This document shows positions 16,821 through 25,234 of a stretch of DNA of 64,000 bases, piece by piece. The first letter of the stretch is position 1. Every line of letters begins with the position of its first letter. Position numbers and translations under genes: made by a program. The notes beneath the pieces were generated by a model. That model was not told the DNA's origin and did not search any database. It worked only from the letters and a program-made list of their open reading frames with translations. Origin of the DNA: Bradyrhizobium algeriense (GTDB taxonomy: Bacteria; Pseudomonadota; Alphaproteobacteria; Rhizobiales; Xanthobacteraceae); the NCBI RefSeq assembly GCF_036924595.1, contig NZ_JAZHRV010000001.1, positions 1,984,001-2,048,000 of the forward strand, in the 5' to 3' direction.

Positions 16821-18113
16821 ATGGCGCGGGAAACGAGCGGCAGTGCGGCTGATGGCAATGGGTTCGATACCAGCCGGCGCAGATTTTTGGGCAGTTCAGG
16901 TCTTGTGGTACTGGGCGCGGCAATCGGCGGCGGTCTGCCGCTGTCGCGCAACGGCATAGGCATTCCGGAGGCCCACGCGCAGGTCGCCGCGCCGGCCGCG
17001 GCCAAGGGCCCGCAATATCTGAAATTCCCCGGCAAGAACGAAGGCCTCGTCGTGCTTGGCGAAAAGCCGCTGGTTGCCGAGACGCCGGAAAGCCTGCTCG
17101 ACGACGACACCACGCCGATCGAAAAATTCTATATCCGCAACAACGGGCAGATCCCCGAGGAGACCAAGGATCCCGACGCCTGGAAGATCACCATCGACGG
17201 CGAGGTCAACAACAAGATCGAGGTCACGCTCGGCGAGTTGAAATCGAAGTACAAGGCGGTGACGCGCCGCATGGTGCTGGAGTGCGGCGGCAATGGCCGG
17301 GCGGCGTTCTCGCCGCCGGCGCGCGGCAACCAGTGGACCAACGGCGGGGCAGGGTGCGCGGAATGGACCGGCGTGCCGCTCGCCGACCTGCTCAAGAAGG
17401 CCGGCCTCAAGCCATCAGCGAAATACACCGCGCATTATGCGGCCGACCTGCATCTGTCGGGCGATGCCGGCAAGCCGACCATCTCGCGCGGCGTGCGGCT
17501 GGAGAAGGCGATGGACCCGAACACGTTGATCGTATGGGCCATGAATGGCAAGCCGCTGCCGAACATTCATGGCGGGCCGGTGCGTTTGGTTGTGCCGGGC
17601 TGGGCGGGTTCGGCCTCGCAAAAATGGCTGACGCGCATCACCATCCGCGACCGCGAGCATGACGGCCCCGGCATGACGGAGTTTTCCTATCGGCTCGCGA
17701 TCAAGCCGATGGTGCCCGGCGGCAAGGCCGATCCGGCGAATTTCCGCATTCTGGAGTCGATGCCGGTGCGCTCCATCATCACCAATCCCGCGAACGGCGC
17801 CAAGTTCGCCGCCGGCACCAAGGAGCTGAAACTGCGCGGCGCCTCCTGGGCCGGCGATCTCACTGTCAAGCAGGTGGATGTCTCGACCGATTTCGGCGCG
17901 AGCTGGCAGCGCACCACGCTGGAAAAGCCGAAGAACAAATATGACTGGCAGCGCTGGACCGCGACCATCAAGCTGCCGAGCGACGGCTATTTCGAGGTCT
18001 GGGCCCGCGCCACCGATTCCAGGGGCGCGATGCAGCCGCATCAGGCCGGCTTCTGGAATCCGCAAGGCTATGGCGGCAACGCCATGCACCGCATCGCCGT
18101 GCTGGTCGGATGA
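16821..18113 (+). CDS. sorA: Periplasmic sulfite dehydrogenase, molybdenum subunit (SorA-like)
   Basis: The 430-residue protein belongs to the sulfite oxidase family. It has a twin-arginine signal (SRRRFLGSS, residues 18-26), so it is exported folded through Tat. The sulfite oxidase fold follows, with the molybdenum-coordinating cysteine at about residue 155 (VLECGGNGR) and a C-terminal dimerisation domain (RSIITNPANGAKFAAGT.. DGYFEVWARATDSRG). It would oxidise sulfite to sulfate. The ATG at 16821 (after GGGAGAAG) is preferred to a longer in-frame extension that would place the Tat motif 65 residues in. The stop overlaps the start of the cytochrome gene sorB. Confidence 0.88.
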   Translation: MARETSGSAADGNGFDTSRRRFLGSSGLVVLGAAIGGGLPLSRNGIGIPEAHAQVAAPAAAKGPQYLKFPGKNEGLVVLGEKPLVAETPESLLDDDTTPIEKFYIRNNGQIPEETKDPDAWKITIDGEVNNKIEVTLGELKSKYKAVTRRMVLECGGNGRAAFSPPARGNQWTNGGAGCAEWTGVPLADLLKKAGLKPSAKYTAHYAADLHLSGDAGKPTISRGVRLEKAMDPNTLIVWAMNGKPLPNIHGGPVRLVVPGWAGSASQKWLTRITIRDREHDGPGMTEFSYRLAIKPMVPGGKADPANFRILESMPVRSIITNPANGAKFAAGTKELKLRGASWAGDLTVKQVDVSTDFGASWQRTTLEKPKNKYDWQRWTATIKLPSDGYFEVWARATDSRGAMQPHQAGFWNPQGYGGNAMHRIAVLVG

Positions 18114-18460
18114 TGCGGCGTTTTGCGTGGCTCGCTTTGGCCGGCATGCTCTTGATAGCGCCGGCCATGGCGCAAACGGGCTTCACGCCGCGCGACGAAA
18201 GCCCGGAGGAGTTCGCCGCGGGCGCCGGTCGCGACGAGACCTTCTACGCCTGCACCGCCTGCCACGGTTTTAGGCTGGTGGCGCAGCAGGGCATGACGCG
18301 CGCGCAGTGGGAGGATTCGATCAACCTGATGATCCGCCGCCACAACATGCCGCCGCTCGACGACAAGGACCGCGAAAGGGTGCTGACCTATCTCGAGACG
18401 GCCTATCCGCCGCGCGCGCCGGCGGGCCGGGGAGGCTGGGTGAACCCATTTGCGAAGTGA
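18110..18460 (+). CDS. sorB: Sulfite dehydrogenase cytochrome c subunit (SorB-like)
   Basis: The 116-residue protein has a signal peptide (residues 1-21, APAMA) and one haem c attachment motif CTACH (residues 48-52), with a distal NMPPLDDKDRERVLTYL segment that supplies the axial methionine. It is the usual electron acceptor for SorA in the periplasm. Its ATG overlaps the sorA TGA by 4 bases (ATGA), so the two are translationally coupled. Confidence 0.88.
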   Translation: MMRRFAWLALAGMLLIAPAMAQTGFTPRDESPEEFAAGAGRDETFYACTACHGFRLVAQQGMTRAQWEDSINLMIRRHNMPPLDDKDRERVLTYLETAYPPRAPAGRGGWVNPFAK

Positions 18461-18542
18461 ATGCCCGGATATCTGGCTATGCTCTTGACGCAGCCGCGCG
18501 CCCGGCCAGAATAGCCGGCGGCTTGCGCCGGGAGGCGGTGAT

Positions 18543-18764
18543 ATGAGGTTTTTGATTACTGCGCAGGATACGGCGGGAAACGTGACCCTCAACCGGGGGT
18601 CGGTTCCGGCTGCGTTGAAGAAAGCCGCGGAACTGATATCGGACGGCTGCTGGAACGTCGAAATCGTAACGCCCGATGGGGCCACCTATCAGCCCGGCGA
18701 GTTCGATCAGTTGAGAGACCGGGTCGGCGCCGCGGGCCCCGACAGGTCGCTGACGACGCTATAG
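18543..18764 (+). CDS. Small conserved-looking hypothetical protein
   Basis: A 73-codon frame begins with ATG after GGGAGGCGGTGAT, a good ribosome binding site, and encodes MRFLITAQDTAGNVTLNRGS followed by an alanine/lysine helix and VEIVTPDGATYQPGEFDQL. Composition is protein-like and has no signal or membrane segment. I do not recognise the family. It follows sorB by 82 bp and could be cotranscribed. Confidence 0.6.
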   Translation: MRFLITAQDTAGNVTLNRGSVPAALKKAAELISDGCWNVEIVTPDGATYQPGEFDQLRDRVGAAGPDRSLTTL

Positions 18765-18897
18765 CAGACATCTATTTTTCAGCGCCCAATGTCAGCTATT
18801 TGATGCGCGGGCACGCAGGTCCGTACCGAAACGTGCGTCGGCTTCTTGACGCACTCTGCTCGTCCTCACTCTGTTCGTCCTGCTGAGTTGCCAGGAA

Positions 18898-19122
18898 TTA
18901 CCCCTCCAGGGTAAATCCAACCCGCAAGGTTACCTGGTAATGGCGCACGGATCCATCTTCGATGTGGCCTCTCGTTTGCACCACTTCGAACCATTTCATG
19001 GAGCGAACGGTCTTTGATGCGCGGGTTATGGCGTTCTGAATGGCATCTTCGATGCTTTTCTCGGAGGATCCGACGAGGTCCAGGATCTTGTAAACGTGAT
19101 CCTTCATTTCGGTGTTTGGCAT
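18898..19122 (-). CDS. Dodecin family flavin-binding protein
   Basis: The 74-residue protein matches dodecins ([31 protein letters not shown].. [15 protein letters not shown].. [14 protein letters not shown]). Dodecins form hollow dodecamers that bind and buffer riboflavin or FMN. The tryptophan that stacks on the isoalloxazine ring is present in KWFEV. The length is typical. The gene stands alone on the minus strand. Confidence 0.92.
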   Translation of the reverse strand: MPNTEMKDHVYKILDLVGSSEKSIEDAIQNAITRASKTVRSMKWFEVVQTRGHIEDGSVRHYQVTLRVGFTLEG

Positions 19123-19409
19123 GGCGAAGCTCCGTTGGAATGTCAGCGGGGCAATCTGGGTTCACCGCCTCCGCTGTGGCGTTTGATCCGACTGTGAGCC
19201 AACTCCATGCCCTCATCCGAGTTCCGACGACTTAGTTATGATGGGCGAGGGCCACATGATGTGAAGTCCACTTCGGCTCTGGAATGGACACGCGCAACGG
19301 TCACGCGACGTCCGCTCGTTTCCAGAGCGGAAGTCACGCTGCGCCCGGGCGTGATCGTGGTCTGCGATATCAGACAGCGCCAAGCCTTGCCGAAATCGAA
19401 GAACCGCCG

Positions 19410-20363
19410 CTACCGCACCGCGATCGGCGACACCGTCGAGCCCGAGCCGCCCTGAATCTTGAGCGGCTGCATCACGAAGGCGAACTCGCCGACGCCCTTT
19501 TGCGCGAGCTCGTCGAGCTTGAGGTTCTCCAGCAGATGGATGCCGTTCACCACGAGCGCGACCTGGTGCACCGGAAGCGACAATTGCTTGTCGGGGTTGG
19601 GCGCGACCTCGACCGGCCAGTTGTCGGCGCCGAGCAGCATCGGGTCCTTTGCGGCAAGCCAGAGCGCGGCCGGCACGCCGATGCCCGGGCAGGATTTCAC
19701 GTAGCGAGGATTGTCCTTGCCGTAGAGCTTGCCCCAGCCGGTGTGGATGATGACGGCGTCGCCGGGCTGCAGCGTCAGGTTCTGCTTCTTCAGGGCGCCC
19801 TCGAGATCTTCCACCGTGATTTCGTAATTGTCGCCCAGCATCTCGACGCCCTTGAAGCCCGCAACGTCGATCAGGACGCCGCGCGTGAACAGCGTGCCCA
19901 CATTATGGATACCGAACTTCTTGAAGCCGGTGCGATCTGAGTTCTCGTCGACCTTCTGGCAATTGTACCAGCTGTTGAGATGGGTCTGGTGCGCAAAGCC
20001 GTCGAACTGGGTGCCGACCTGGCCGAGCTCGGTGATGATGATCTCCTCGTTCGAGCCGCGCATGTTGGAGAACTGGTTCATGAAGGTGCGCTTGGTGTGC
20101 ATGTCGAAGCGCCGCGTTCCGAAGAACGCCATGCTGGGGCCGAGCACGTGCGCGAGTTCGATCACCTCGCCGGTCTTGATCAGCTTCGCGGCGTTCATCA
20201 CGGCCGCGGGCTTCTGATGATTACCCGAGCCGCGCTCGTCGGCCGCGCCCCATTTCGACGGACAGCGCTGGCTTTCTGCCGGAACGGTCCAGCTTGGTGC
20301 CTGCGCGTAAGCGGCGGTGGAAAACGCAAGCGCGATCGTCGCACCCAATGTGAATGCTTTCAT
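19410..20363 (-). CDS. Secreted cyclase-family (kynurenine formamidase-like) hydrolase
   Basis: The 317-residue product has a signal peptide (MKAFTLGATIALAFSTAAYA) and the metal-dependent cyclase-family core. The zinc-site histidine motif appears as GTQFDGFAHQTH, followed by DAVIIHTGWGKLY. Relatives hydrolyse formylkynurenine, isatin or similar cyclic amides and esters; the substrate here is unknown. The ATG at 20363 follows GGGAGGA. It is divergent from a TRAP solute-binding protein, sharing a 283-bp upstream region, so the two may act on the same compound. Confidence 0.82.
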   Translation of the reverse strand: MKAFTLGATIALAFSTAAYAQAPSWTVPAESQRCPSKWGAADERGSGNHQKPAAVMNAAKLIKTGEVIELAHVLGPSMAFFGTRRFDMHTKRTFMNQFSNMRGSNEEIIITELGQVGTQFDGFAHQTHLNSWYNCQKVDENSDRTGFKKFGIHNVGTLFTRGVLIDVAGFKGVEMLGDNYEITVEDLEGALKKQNLTLQPGDAVIIHTGWGKLYGKDNPRYVKSCPGIGVPAALWLAAKDPMLLGADNWPVEVAPNPDKQLSLPVHQVALVVNGIHLLENLKLDELAQKGVGEFAFVMQPLKIQGGSGSTVSPIAVR

Positions 20364-20646
20364 CTGCAGTCCTCCCAAGAGAGGGCGCTCTGGAGACGGC
20401 GCCCTGGGACAAATAATGCTGATGCCATCGGGGCGGTTTCAAGTCCGACAAGGTGCCTGGGACGACGTGCCACCGGCAGTTGCGGCGGTGCGGCGAGGTT
20501 TTGGTGTAAGGCGACAGCACACCAAATTTGCTCGGTTTCGCGCTTCCACGCACGTCTCGAAGTTCGTTATGATGGGGGTCGAATGGTCCCGGAAGGCGCC
20601 TTGCCCCCGCGCCAATGGATTCGCAATTCAAGGGAGTGAGCACATC

Positions 20647-21735
20647 ATGAAACGCCGTACGTTCCTCAAAGGCAGCGCCCTGGCCGGCGCGACGGCGCTG
20701 GTTGCGGCGCCTGCGATCGCGCAAGGTGCGCCCGAGATCAAGTGGCGTCTGACCTCGAGCTTTCCAAAATCGCTCGATACCATCTTCGGCACGGCGCAGA
20801 CCTTTGCGAAATACGTGGCTGACGCCACCGACAACAAGTTTCAGATCCAGACGTTTGCGGCAGGCGAGATCGTGCCCGGCCTGCAGGCGCTCGATGCCGT
20901 GAGCTCGGCGACCGTCGAGATGGCGCAAACGCCGCTCTATTTCTACATCGGCAAGGAGCCGGCGCTCACCTATGCGACCGGCGCGCCGTTCGGCATGAAC
21001 CATCGCCATCAGCATTCCTGGTGGTCGTTCGGCGGCGGCGCCGAACTCTGCAACGAGGCGCTGAAACCCTTCAAGACGCATGCGATCCTGTGCGGCAACT
21101 CCGGCACGCAGATGGGCGGCTGGTTTCGCAAGGAGATCAAGACACCCGAGGATCTCCAGGGCCTTAAGTTCCGCATCGCGGGCATGGGCGGGCATGTGCT
21201 CGCCAAATTGGGGATCGTGCCGCAGCAGATCGCGGGCGGTGAGGTCTATTCGGCGCTCGAGAAGGGATCGATCGATGCCGCGGAGTTCGTCGGTCCCTAT
21301 GACGACGAGAAGCTCGGCTTCTACAAGGTGGCGAAGTACTACTACTTCCCCGGCTGGTGGGAAGGCGGCGCCATGTTGCACATGATCGTCAACGAAGAGA
21401 AGTGGAATGCGCTTCCCAAGCAATACCAGGCGGTCCTCAACCAGGCCGGTTCGGCCGCGGGCGCGTGGATGATCGAAAAATACGACAGCGTAAACCCTGC
21501 CGCCCTGAAGCGGCTTGTCGCCGGCGGGGCGGAGCTGCGCGCGTTCCCGCAGCCGGTCTTGGAGGCCTGCTACAAGGCAACCCAGGACCATCTGAACGAA
21601 ATTGCCGAGAAGAGCGCGCTGTTCAAGAAGACCAAGGAGAGCCACGACGCGTATATGAAGGAAGTGCTGTTCTACACGCAGATCGCGGAAAACTACTACG
21701 ACAACTTCCTGCTCAGCAAAATGCGCAAGGGCTGA
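20647..21735 (+). CDS. TRAP transporter substrate-binding protein, DctP family
   Basis: The 363-residue protein has a Tat-like signal (MKRRTFLKGSALAGATALVAAPAIAQG) and the DctP fold (IKWRLTSSFPKSLDTIFGTAQ.., PEDLQGLKFRIAGMGGHVLAKLG, SIDAAEFVGPYDDEKLGF). The sequence resembles those that bind 2-oxo or aromatic acids. The ATG at 20647 follows AAGGGAGTGAGC. The membrane partners DctQ and DctM are not adjacent, so it is an orphan in this window. The divergent cyclase-family hydrolase suggests a common substrate. Confidence 0.87.
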   Translation: MKRRTFLKGSALAGATALVAAPAIAQGAPEIKWRLTSSFPKSLDTIFGTAQTFAKYVADATDNKFQIQTFAAGEIVPGLQALDAVSSATVEMAQTPLYFYIGKEPALTYATGAPFGMNHRHQHSWWSFGGGAELCNEALKPFKTHAILCGNSGTQMGGWFRKEIKTPEDLQGLKFRIAGMGGHVLAKLGIVPQQIAGGEVYSALEKGSIDAAEFVGPYDDEKLGFYKVAKYYYFPGWWEGGAMLHMIVNEEKWNALPKQYQAVLNQAGSAAGAWMIEKYDSVNPAALKRLVAGGAELRAFPQPVLEACYKATQDHLNEIAEKSALFKKTKESHDAYMKEVLFYTQIAENYYDNFLLSKMRKG

Positions 21736-21772
21736 AGCGCGCGTCATCGATGTTCGATCGCCGGGGGCCACC

Positions 21773-22213
21773 GTGAACAACATGCCGCGCGTTTCGGTGG
21801 CCGCCATATTCGCTCTGGTGGCGGCATGTGTCGTGACGTTGATATCGACGGCCGCGCTTGGGGCTTGCAAGACGACGCTGCACGGAGAACTCGTGGCGTA
21901 TGACGATCCAAAGCAACGCTTTCCCGTCGTTCCCCAGAAATGGCTATCCTTTTGGCTCGGTGAAATCGTGCAAGAGAACGGCTACACCGTGGAGAAGAGC
22001 TTTCAGTCGTTTAGCTTCCTAAATGCCAAGACGACGTTTCCCATTCCGTTCGCGCTAAGTATCGATTCGCCAAAAGACTGCCCAAAGGAACTTAATCTCC
22101 ATGTGACCGGCTCCGACCGCCTCGGCTTTCACTATGAATTTCCGCTGAACGGCTCGAAAAAAATCAACCTTGAGAAGTTTGAGCGTATTCGCGTTGGTCC
22201 GCCGAGTTTCTGA
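21773..22213 (+). CDS. Secreted hypothetical protein
   Basis: The 146-residue product starts at GTG with an N-terminal hydrophobic segment (SVAAIFALVAACVVTLISTAALGAC), then a beta-rich domain (KTTLHGELVAYDDPKQRFPVV, LNLHVTGSDRLGFHYEF). I do not recognise it. The cysteine after the hydrophobic stretch is not in a clear lipobox. The second half is less GC-rich than its neighbours. It follows the TRAP gene by 37 bases and might be in the same transcript. Confidence 0.55.
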   Translation: MNNMPRVSVAAIFALVAACVVTLISTAALGACKTTLHGELVAYDDPKQRFPVVPQKWLSFWLGEIVQENGYTVEKSFQSFSFLNAKTTFPIPFALSIDSPKDCPKELNLHVTGSDRLGFHYEFPLNGSKKINLEKFERIRVGPPSF

Positions 22214-22275
22214 ATGCATGAAAACTTTCAAGCATTTTCCTGCTGGCTCGGCGGCCTTTCAAATGTCCAGCAAGT

Positions 22276-22334
22276 GTAGGCCGGATGAGCCGACGGGTCG
22301 CACGAATGCGCGACCCGTTGGCTCATCCGGCTAC
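22276..22334. repeat. Palindromic repeat, family D variant
   Basis: Arms GTAGGCCGGATGAGCC and its complement form a nearly perfect hairpin of about 26 bp with a short loop. It resembles the GTAGCCCGGAT repeats at 29699-29822 and 55314-55399. Confidence 0.75.
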
Positions 22335-22335
22335 C

Positions 22336-22376
22336 TGCTGAAGTTTCACAGCCGGCGCGTGGACCGATAAATTCGG
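22336..22376 (+). repeat. 3' scrap of a DUF2000 locus
   Basis: The bases TGAAGTTTCACAGC, then GCGCGTGG, then CCGATAAATTC repeat the end and downstream flank of the decayed DUF2000 copy (16080-16118). The downstream flank is not shared with the intact gene. It abuts the preceding palindrome. Confidence 0.65.
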
Positions 22377-22394
22377 AGCAGCCGGCGATGAACC

Positions 22395-22706
22395 CTACAT
22401 TCCAATAAATCCACGCAGCTTTTTGACCGTTTCAGCGGCGTCCTCGGCTTCCTCGGTCGTCAGGACGATGATTTCGCCGGTACGCTCGTGCAAGACGCTG
22501 TGATGGATGGCCGCGCCTGAAAGGCCGTCGACGTTCGACTTCACCGCGATGTCGTCGATATTGGAGAGCGGGAATTCGACAGGCTTTCTGTTCCACAGCA
22601 GTATTTTTTGCTGCAGCGTGGCCTTGCCGGAATCCTTGTCGAGCGTAAGCGTCGTTGAGCCTGCTTTCAAGACGAGCTTGCGCGGAGCTTCTTCGATACT
22701 AGCCAT
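22395..22706 (-). CDS. Hypothetical protein, possibly PH-like
   Basis: The 103-residue product begins MASIEEAPRKLVLKAGSTTL and continues with short alternating beta strands (TLTLDKDSGKATLQQKILLW, FPLSNIDDIAVKSN) and a C-terminal helix (EEAEDAAETVKKLRGFIGM). This layout resembles small pleckstrin-homology-like domains in bacteria, but I cannot assign a family. The ATG at 22706 follows GAGGGG; a longer frame to 22865 is arginine-rich and unlikely to be coding. Confidence 0.6.
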   Translation of the reverse strand: MASIEEAPRKLVLKAGSTTLTLDKDSGKATLQQKILLWNRKPVEFPLSNIDDIAVKSNVDGLSGAAIHHSVLHERTGEIIVLTTEEAEDAAETVKKLRGFIGM

Positions 22707-22929
22707 GGCAGGTCCCCTCGCTGGTTCCCTACATTCACATGTCAGATATCGGGTGATGCACCGATAGACGGTTGTATCGCCGGAAATTTTCGCAGGGTTT
22801 ATGCGCCGTGTCGAGCGACAAATTGACGCCAGCGCCAGACGTACGTCGTTGGCTGCTTCCGGCATGGTCTGCCGACGATCGCGCCAGCCGACATTTGCCG
22901 GGACGTTGAATCAACCGGCCATCCCGGCT

Positions 22930-23301
22930 TCACTCGACGAGTTTCCAATATGAGTCTTTTCGAAGCACTTTGCCGTCGCGGAAGGTGTAGAAGTCGCAAC
23001 CTTGGACTTCCAGCTTCTTGCCATCCCGACCGGTGCCGGTGAGGCACCATTTCGAAATGCCGGTTTGAGATTCCGAATCCACGAAATGCTCGGCGTTCCC
23101 GTAATGGACGTCGGGCAGTCCTTCAAAACGCGCAGCCAGCCCTTGCCGCACATTCTGCTTGCCCTCAAAACGGGAGCCATACGGCTTATTCCCCCTTGGC
23201 ATCTCCAGAACGCAATCATCAGCAAAGAAACTCATGATCCGATCCAGATCGTGCGCGTTAAACGCATCACATATCTCTATTAGCTTGGCTCGAATATCCA
23301 T
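22930..23301 (-). CDS. NTF2-like/ketosteroid isomerase-like protein
   Basis: The product of about 123 residues (MDIRAKLIEICDAFNAHDLD, ..FFADDCVLEMPRG.., GKQNVRQGLAARFEGLPDVHY, ..VQGCDFYTFRDGKVLRKD) is a SnoaL/NTF2-like fold protein. The family includes isomerases, dehydratases and binding proteins; no substrate can be inferred. An in-frame ATG 24 bases upstream (23325) is an alternative start. Confidence 0.78.
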   Translation of the reverse strand: MDIRAKLIEICDAFNAHDLDRIMSFFADDCVLEMPRGNKPYGSRFEGKQNVRQGLAARFEGLPDVHYGNAEHFVDSESQTGISKWCLTGTGRDGKKLEVQGCDFYTFRDGKVLRKDSYWKLVE

Positions 23302-23700
23302 CTGCGCCTCGCTCGACTTCAACACACCGCTATTTCGGCAGGCTAACGCTTCATAACTCAGTCAATCACGTCATCCTGGCGCGGACCACGCTTTGGGGCG
23401 AGGCCTCGAACGACGCGGTCAAGGAATCCCGGATTGCGCTCCGCTCCATCCGGGCTACGTGGCTGTATCAACGTCATTGCGAGCGCAGCGAAGCAATCCA
23501 TAGAGCAGCGTGCGGAGGCGTGGATTGCTTCGCTGCGCTCGCAATGACGTGGATGGGCCGCGGTGTGCCGGGACCCCCGCATGTGTGGGGTATGGCGCGC
23601 CTTTGGCGAGGCGCAAGATCCTCCGAACCGGCAGCGCGACCAAGTTTCACCGGCGTCGGTCACGCCCATGTGAAACCTGCTTTTTCATCTCGAATTGACA
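23302..23700. other. Repeat-rich interval upstream of the TetR operon
   Basis: This stretch of about 400 bases has no credible gene. It holds a solitary right arm of the family D repeat (23426-23459, CCCGGATTGCGCTCCGCTCC) and a complete family A palindrome (23472-23549), followed by unremarkable sequence up to the TetR operator. Confidence 0.6.
23472..23549. repeat. Palindromic intergenic repeat, family A
   Basis: Inverted arms CGTCATTGCGAGCGCAGCG and the complement flank a short centre. It is closely related to the elements at 3410-3493 and 43362-43442. Confidence 0.85.
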
Positions 23701-23720
23701 ATGACTGACTAGTCAGTCAT
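23701..23720. promoter_or_regulatory. 20-bp perfect palindrome, probable TetR operator
   Basis: The sequence ATGACTGACTAGTCAGTCAT is its own reverse complement. It ends 3 bases before the GTG and 9 bases before the ATG of the TetR gene. Size and symmetry are typical of a TetR-family operator, so autorepression of the whole efflux operon is likely. Confidence 0.75.
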
Positions 23721-23729
23721 ATTGTGACC

Positions 23730-24452
23730 ATGGCGGAAACGAGCAATAAGACCTCCAGGAAAACCGGCCTGAAAGCAGCCCCGAAACCCGCCAATCGCCG
23801 GGCCGGGAAGGCGGCATCGGCCGTTCCGGCGTCGCCCAAGCCCACCTCCAACCGCGCCGAACGCGCGGCCGAGCGGCGCGGGGCCATTATCGAGGCGGCG
23901 ATGGACGAATTCATCGCGCGCGGGTTTGCCGCGACGCGGCTGGACGACGTCGCCAAGCGGGCCGGTGTCGCCAAGGGCACGATCTATCTGCACTTCAAGG
24001 ACAAGGAATCGATGTTCGAGGAGCTGATCCGCACCGCCATCGTGCCGATGATCAACCGCCTCTGGAGCACGCCACCGCAGCCCGGGGCGTCGGTACGCGA
24101 CATGGTGGAGGGCTTTGCCAAAACCTTCATCGAGGAGGTGGCGACCACGCGCCGCGGCGACCTCGTGCGCTTGATCGTGGCCGAAGGCCCGCGATTTCCT
24201 GAAGTGGCCGACTTCTATTACCGCGAAGTGGTGTCGCGAGGCCTCGGCGGCATGCGCGCGCTGATCGAACTCGGCATCGCGCGCGGCGAGATCAAACAGA
24301 AAAACCTGGCGCGGTTTCCGCAAATCATGGTGGCGCCCGCGCTGATCGCCGTGATCTGGCAGAGCCTTTTCAGCAGACATGCGCCACTGGACGCCCTCGA
24401 AATGTTTCGGGTGCATCTCGATCTGATTTTTGGCGAACGGAGGACGACATGA
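23730..24452 (+). CDS. TetR-family transcriptional regulator
   Basis: The product (about 240 residues) has a TetR helix-turn-helix at roughly residues 45-92 (RRGAIIEAAMDEFIARGFAA, then LDDVAKRAGVAKGTIYLHFKDKE) and a ligand-binding C-terminal domain. It carries an unusual N-terminal tail of about 45 residues rich in Ala, Lys and Pro before the DNA-binding domain. It heads an operon with HlyD, ABC ATPase and ABC permease genes, each overlapping the next by 4 bases, and a perfect palindrome abuts its start. It should repress the operon until an inducer binds. GTG at 23724 is an alternative start. Confidence 0.9.
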   Translation: MAETSNKTSRKTGLKAAPKPANRRAGKAASAVPASPKPTSNRAERAAERRGAIIEAAMDEFIARGFAATRLDDVAKRAGVAKGTIYLHFKDKESMFEELIRTAIVPMINRLWSTPPQPGASVRDMVEGFAKTFIEEVATTRRGDLVRLIVAEGPRFPEVADFYYREVVSRGLGGMRALIELGIARGEIKQKNLARFPQIMVAPALIAVIWQSLFSRHAPLDALEMFRVHLDLIFGERRTT

Positions 24453-25234
24453 CTTCGTCGCGAATGACGGCAATTCTGGCTGCGCTGGCCCTCGCCGCCG
24501 TGCTTGCGGGCTGCACGGAGCGCAAAGACCCGGGCTTCCAGGGCTGGGTCGAGGCCGACATGATCTTCGTCAGCCCGGATGAAAGCGGCCGCGTGACCAG
24601 GCTCAACGTGCGCGAGGGCGACGAGGTGAAGCCCGGAATGCTGCTATATACGGTCGACGACGACCTGCAGCAGGCCGACCTCAATCAGAACAAGGCCACG
24701 CTCGCCAATGCGCAGCAGACCTTCGATCGCGCGGCGTCGCTGAGCAAGACCGGCTCCGGCACGCAGGCCAATCTGGATTCGGCGACCTCGGCGTTGCGGG
24801 TGGCGGAAGCCCGCGTCAACACCTCGCAGACCCGGCTGGCGCGGCGCAGCGGCTTTGCGCCGGTCGGCGGCACCATCCAGCAGATCTATTTCCGCGAAGG
24901 CGAAATGGTGCCCGAGCGGCGGCCGGTCTTGTCGATCATGCCGCCCGGCAACATGAAGCTGCGCTTCTTCGTGCCGGAAGCGGAATTGCCAAAGCTGTCG
25001 ATCGGCGACGAAGTGAAGGTGACCTGCGACAATTGCGCGGCCGACCTCACGGCAAAGATCTATTTCATCGCGACGACCGCCGAGTACACCCCGCCGGTCA
25101 TCTACAGCCTCGATGAGCGCAACAAGCTGGTCTACCTGATCCAGGCGCGGCCGAGCCGGCCTGACGTCCTGCGCGTCGGCCAGCCGATCAGCGTGTTTCT
25201 CAACCCTCGAACGCCAATGGCGGACAAGCGATGA
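24449..25234 (+). CDS. HlyD/YbhG-like membrane fusion lipoprotein
   Basis: The 261-residue protein has a lipoprotein signal with a lipobox-like LAGC at residues 19-22, then a biotinyl-lipoyl-like segment (GWVEADMIFVSPDESGRVTRL), an alpha-helical hairpin (DLNQNKATLANAQQTFDRAA) and a beta-barrel domain. It is the periplasmic adaptor of an ABC-2 type efflux pump. Its ATG overlaps the TetR stop (ATGA) and its stop overlaps the ATPase start. The order resembles the E. coli CecR-YbhGFSR operon, except that only one permease follows. Confidence 0.88.
   Translation: MTSSRMTAILAALALAAVLAGCTERKDPGFQGWVEADMIFVSPDESGRVTRLNVREGDEVKPGMLLYTVDDDLQQADLNQNKATLANAQQTFDRAASLSKTGSGTQANLDSATSALRVAEARVNTSQTRLARRSGFAPVGGTIQQIYFREGEMVPERRPVLSIMPPGNMKLRFFVPEAELPKLSIGDEVKVTCDNCAADLTAKIYFIATTAEYTPPVIYSLDERNKLVYLIQARPSRPDVLRVGQPISVFLNPRTPMADKR

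Noticed and set aside
20317..20646. Upstream extension of the TRAP-protein frame
   Set aside because: A Tat-like signal peptide begins at 20647 after a clear ribosome binding site.
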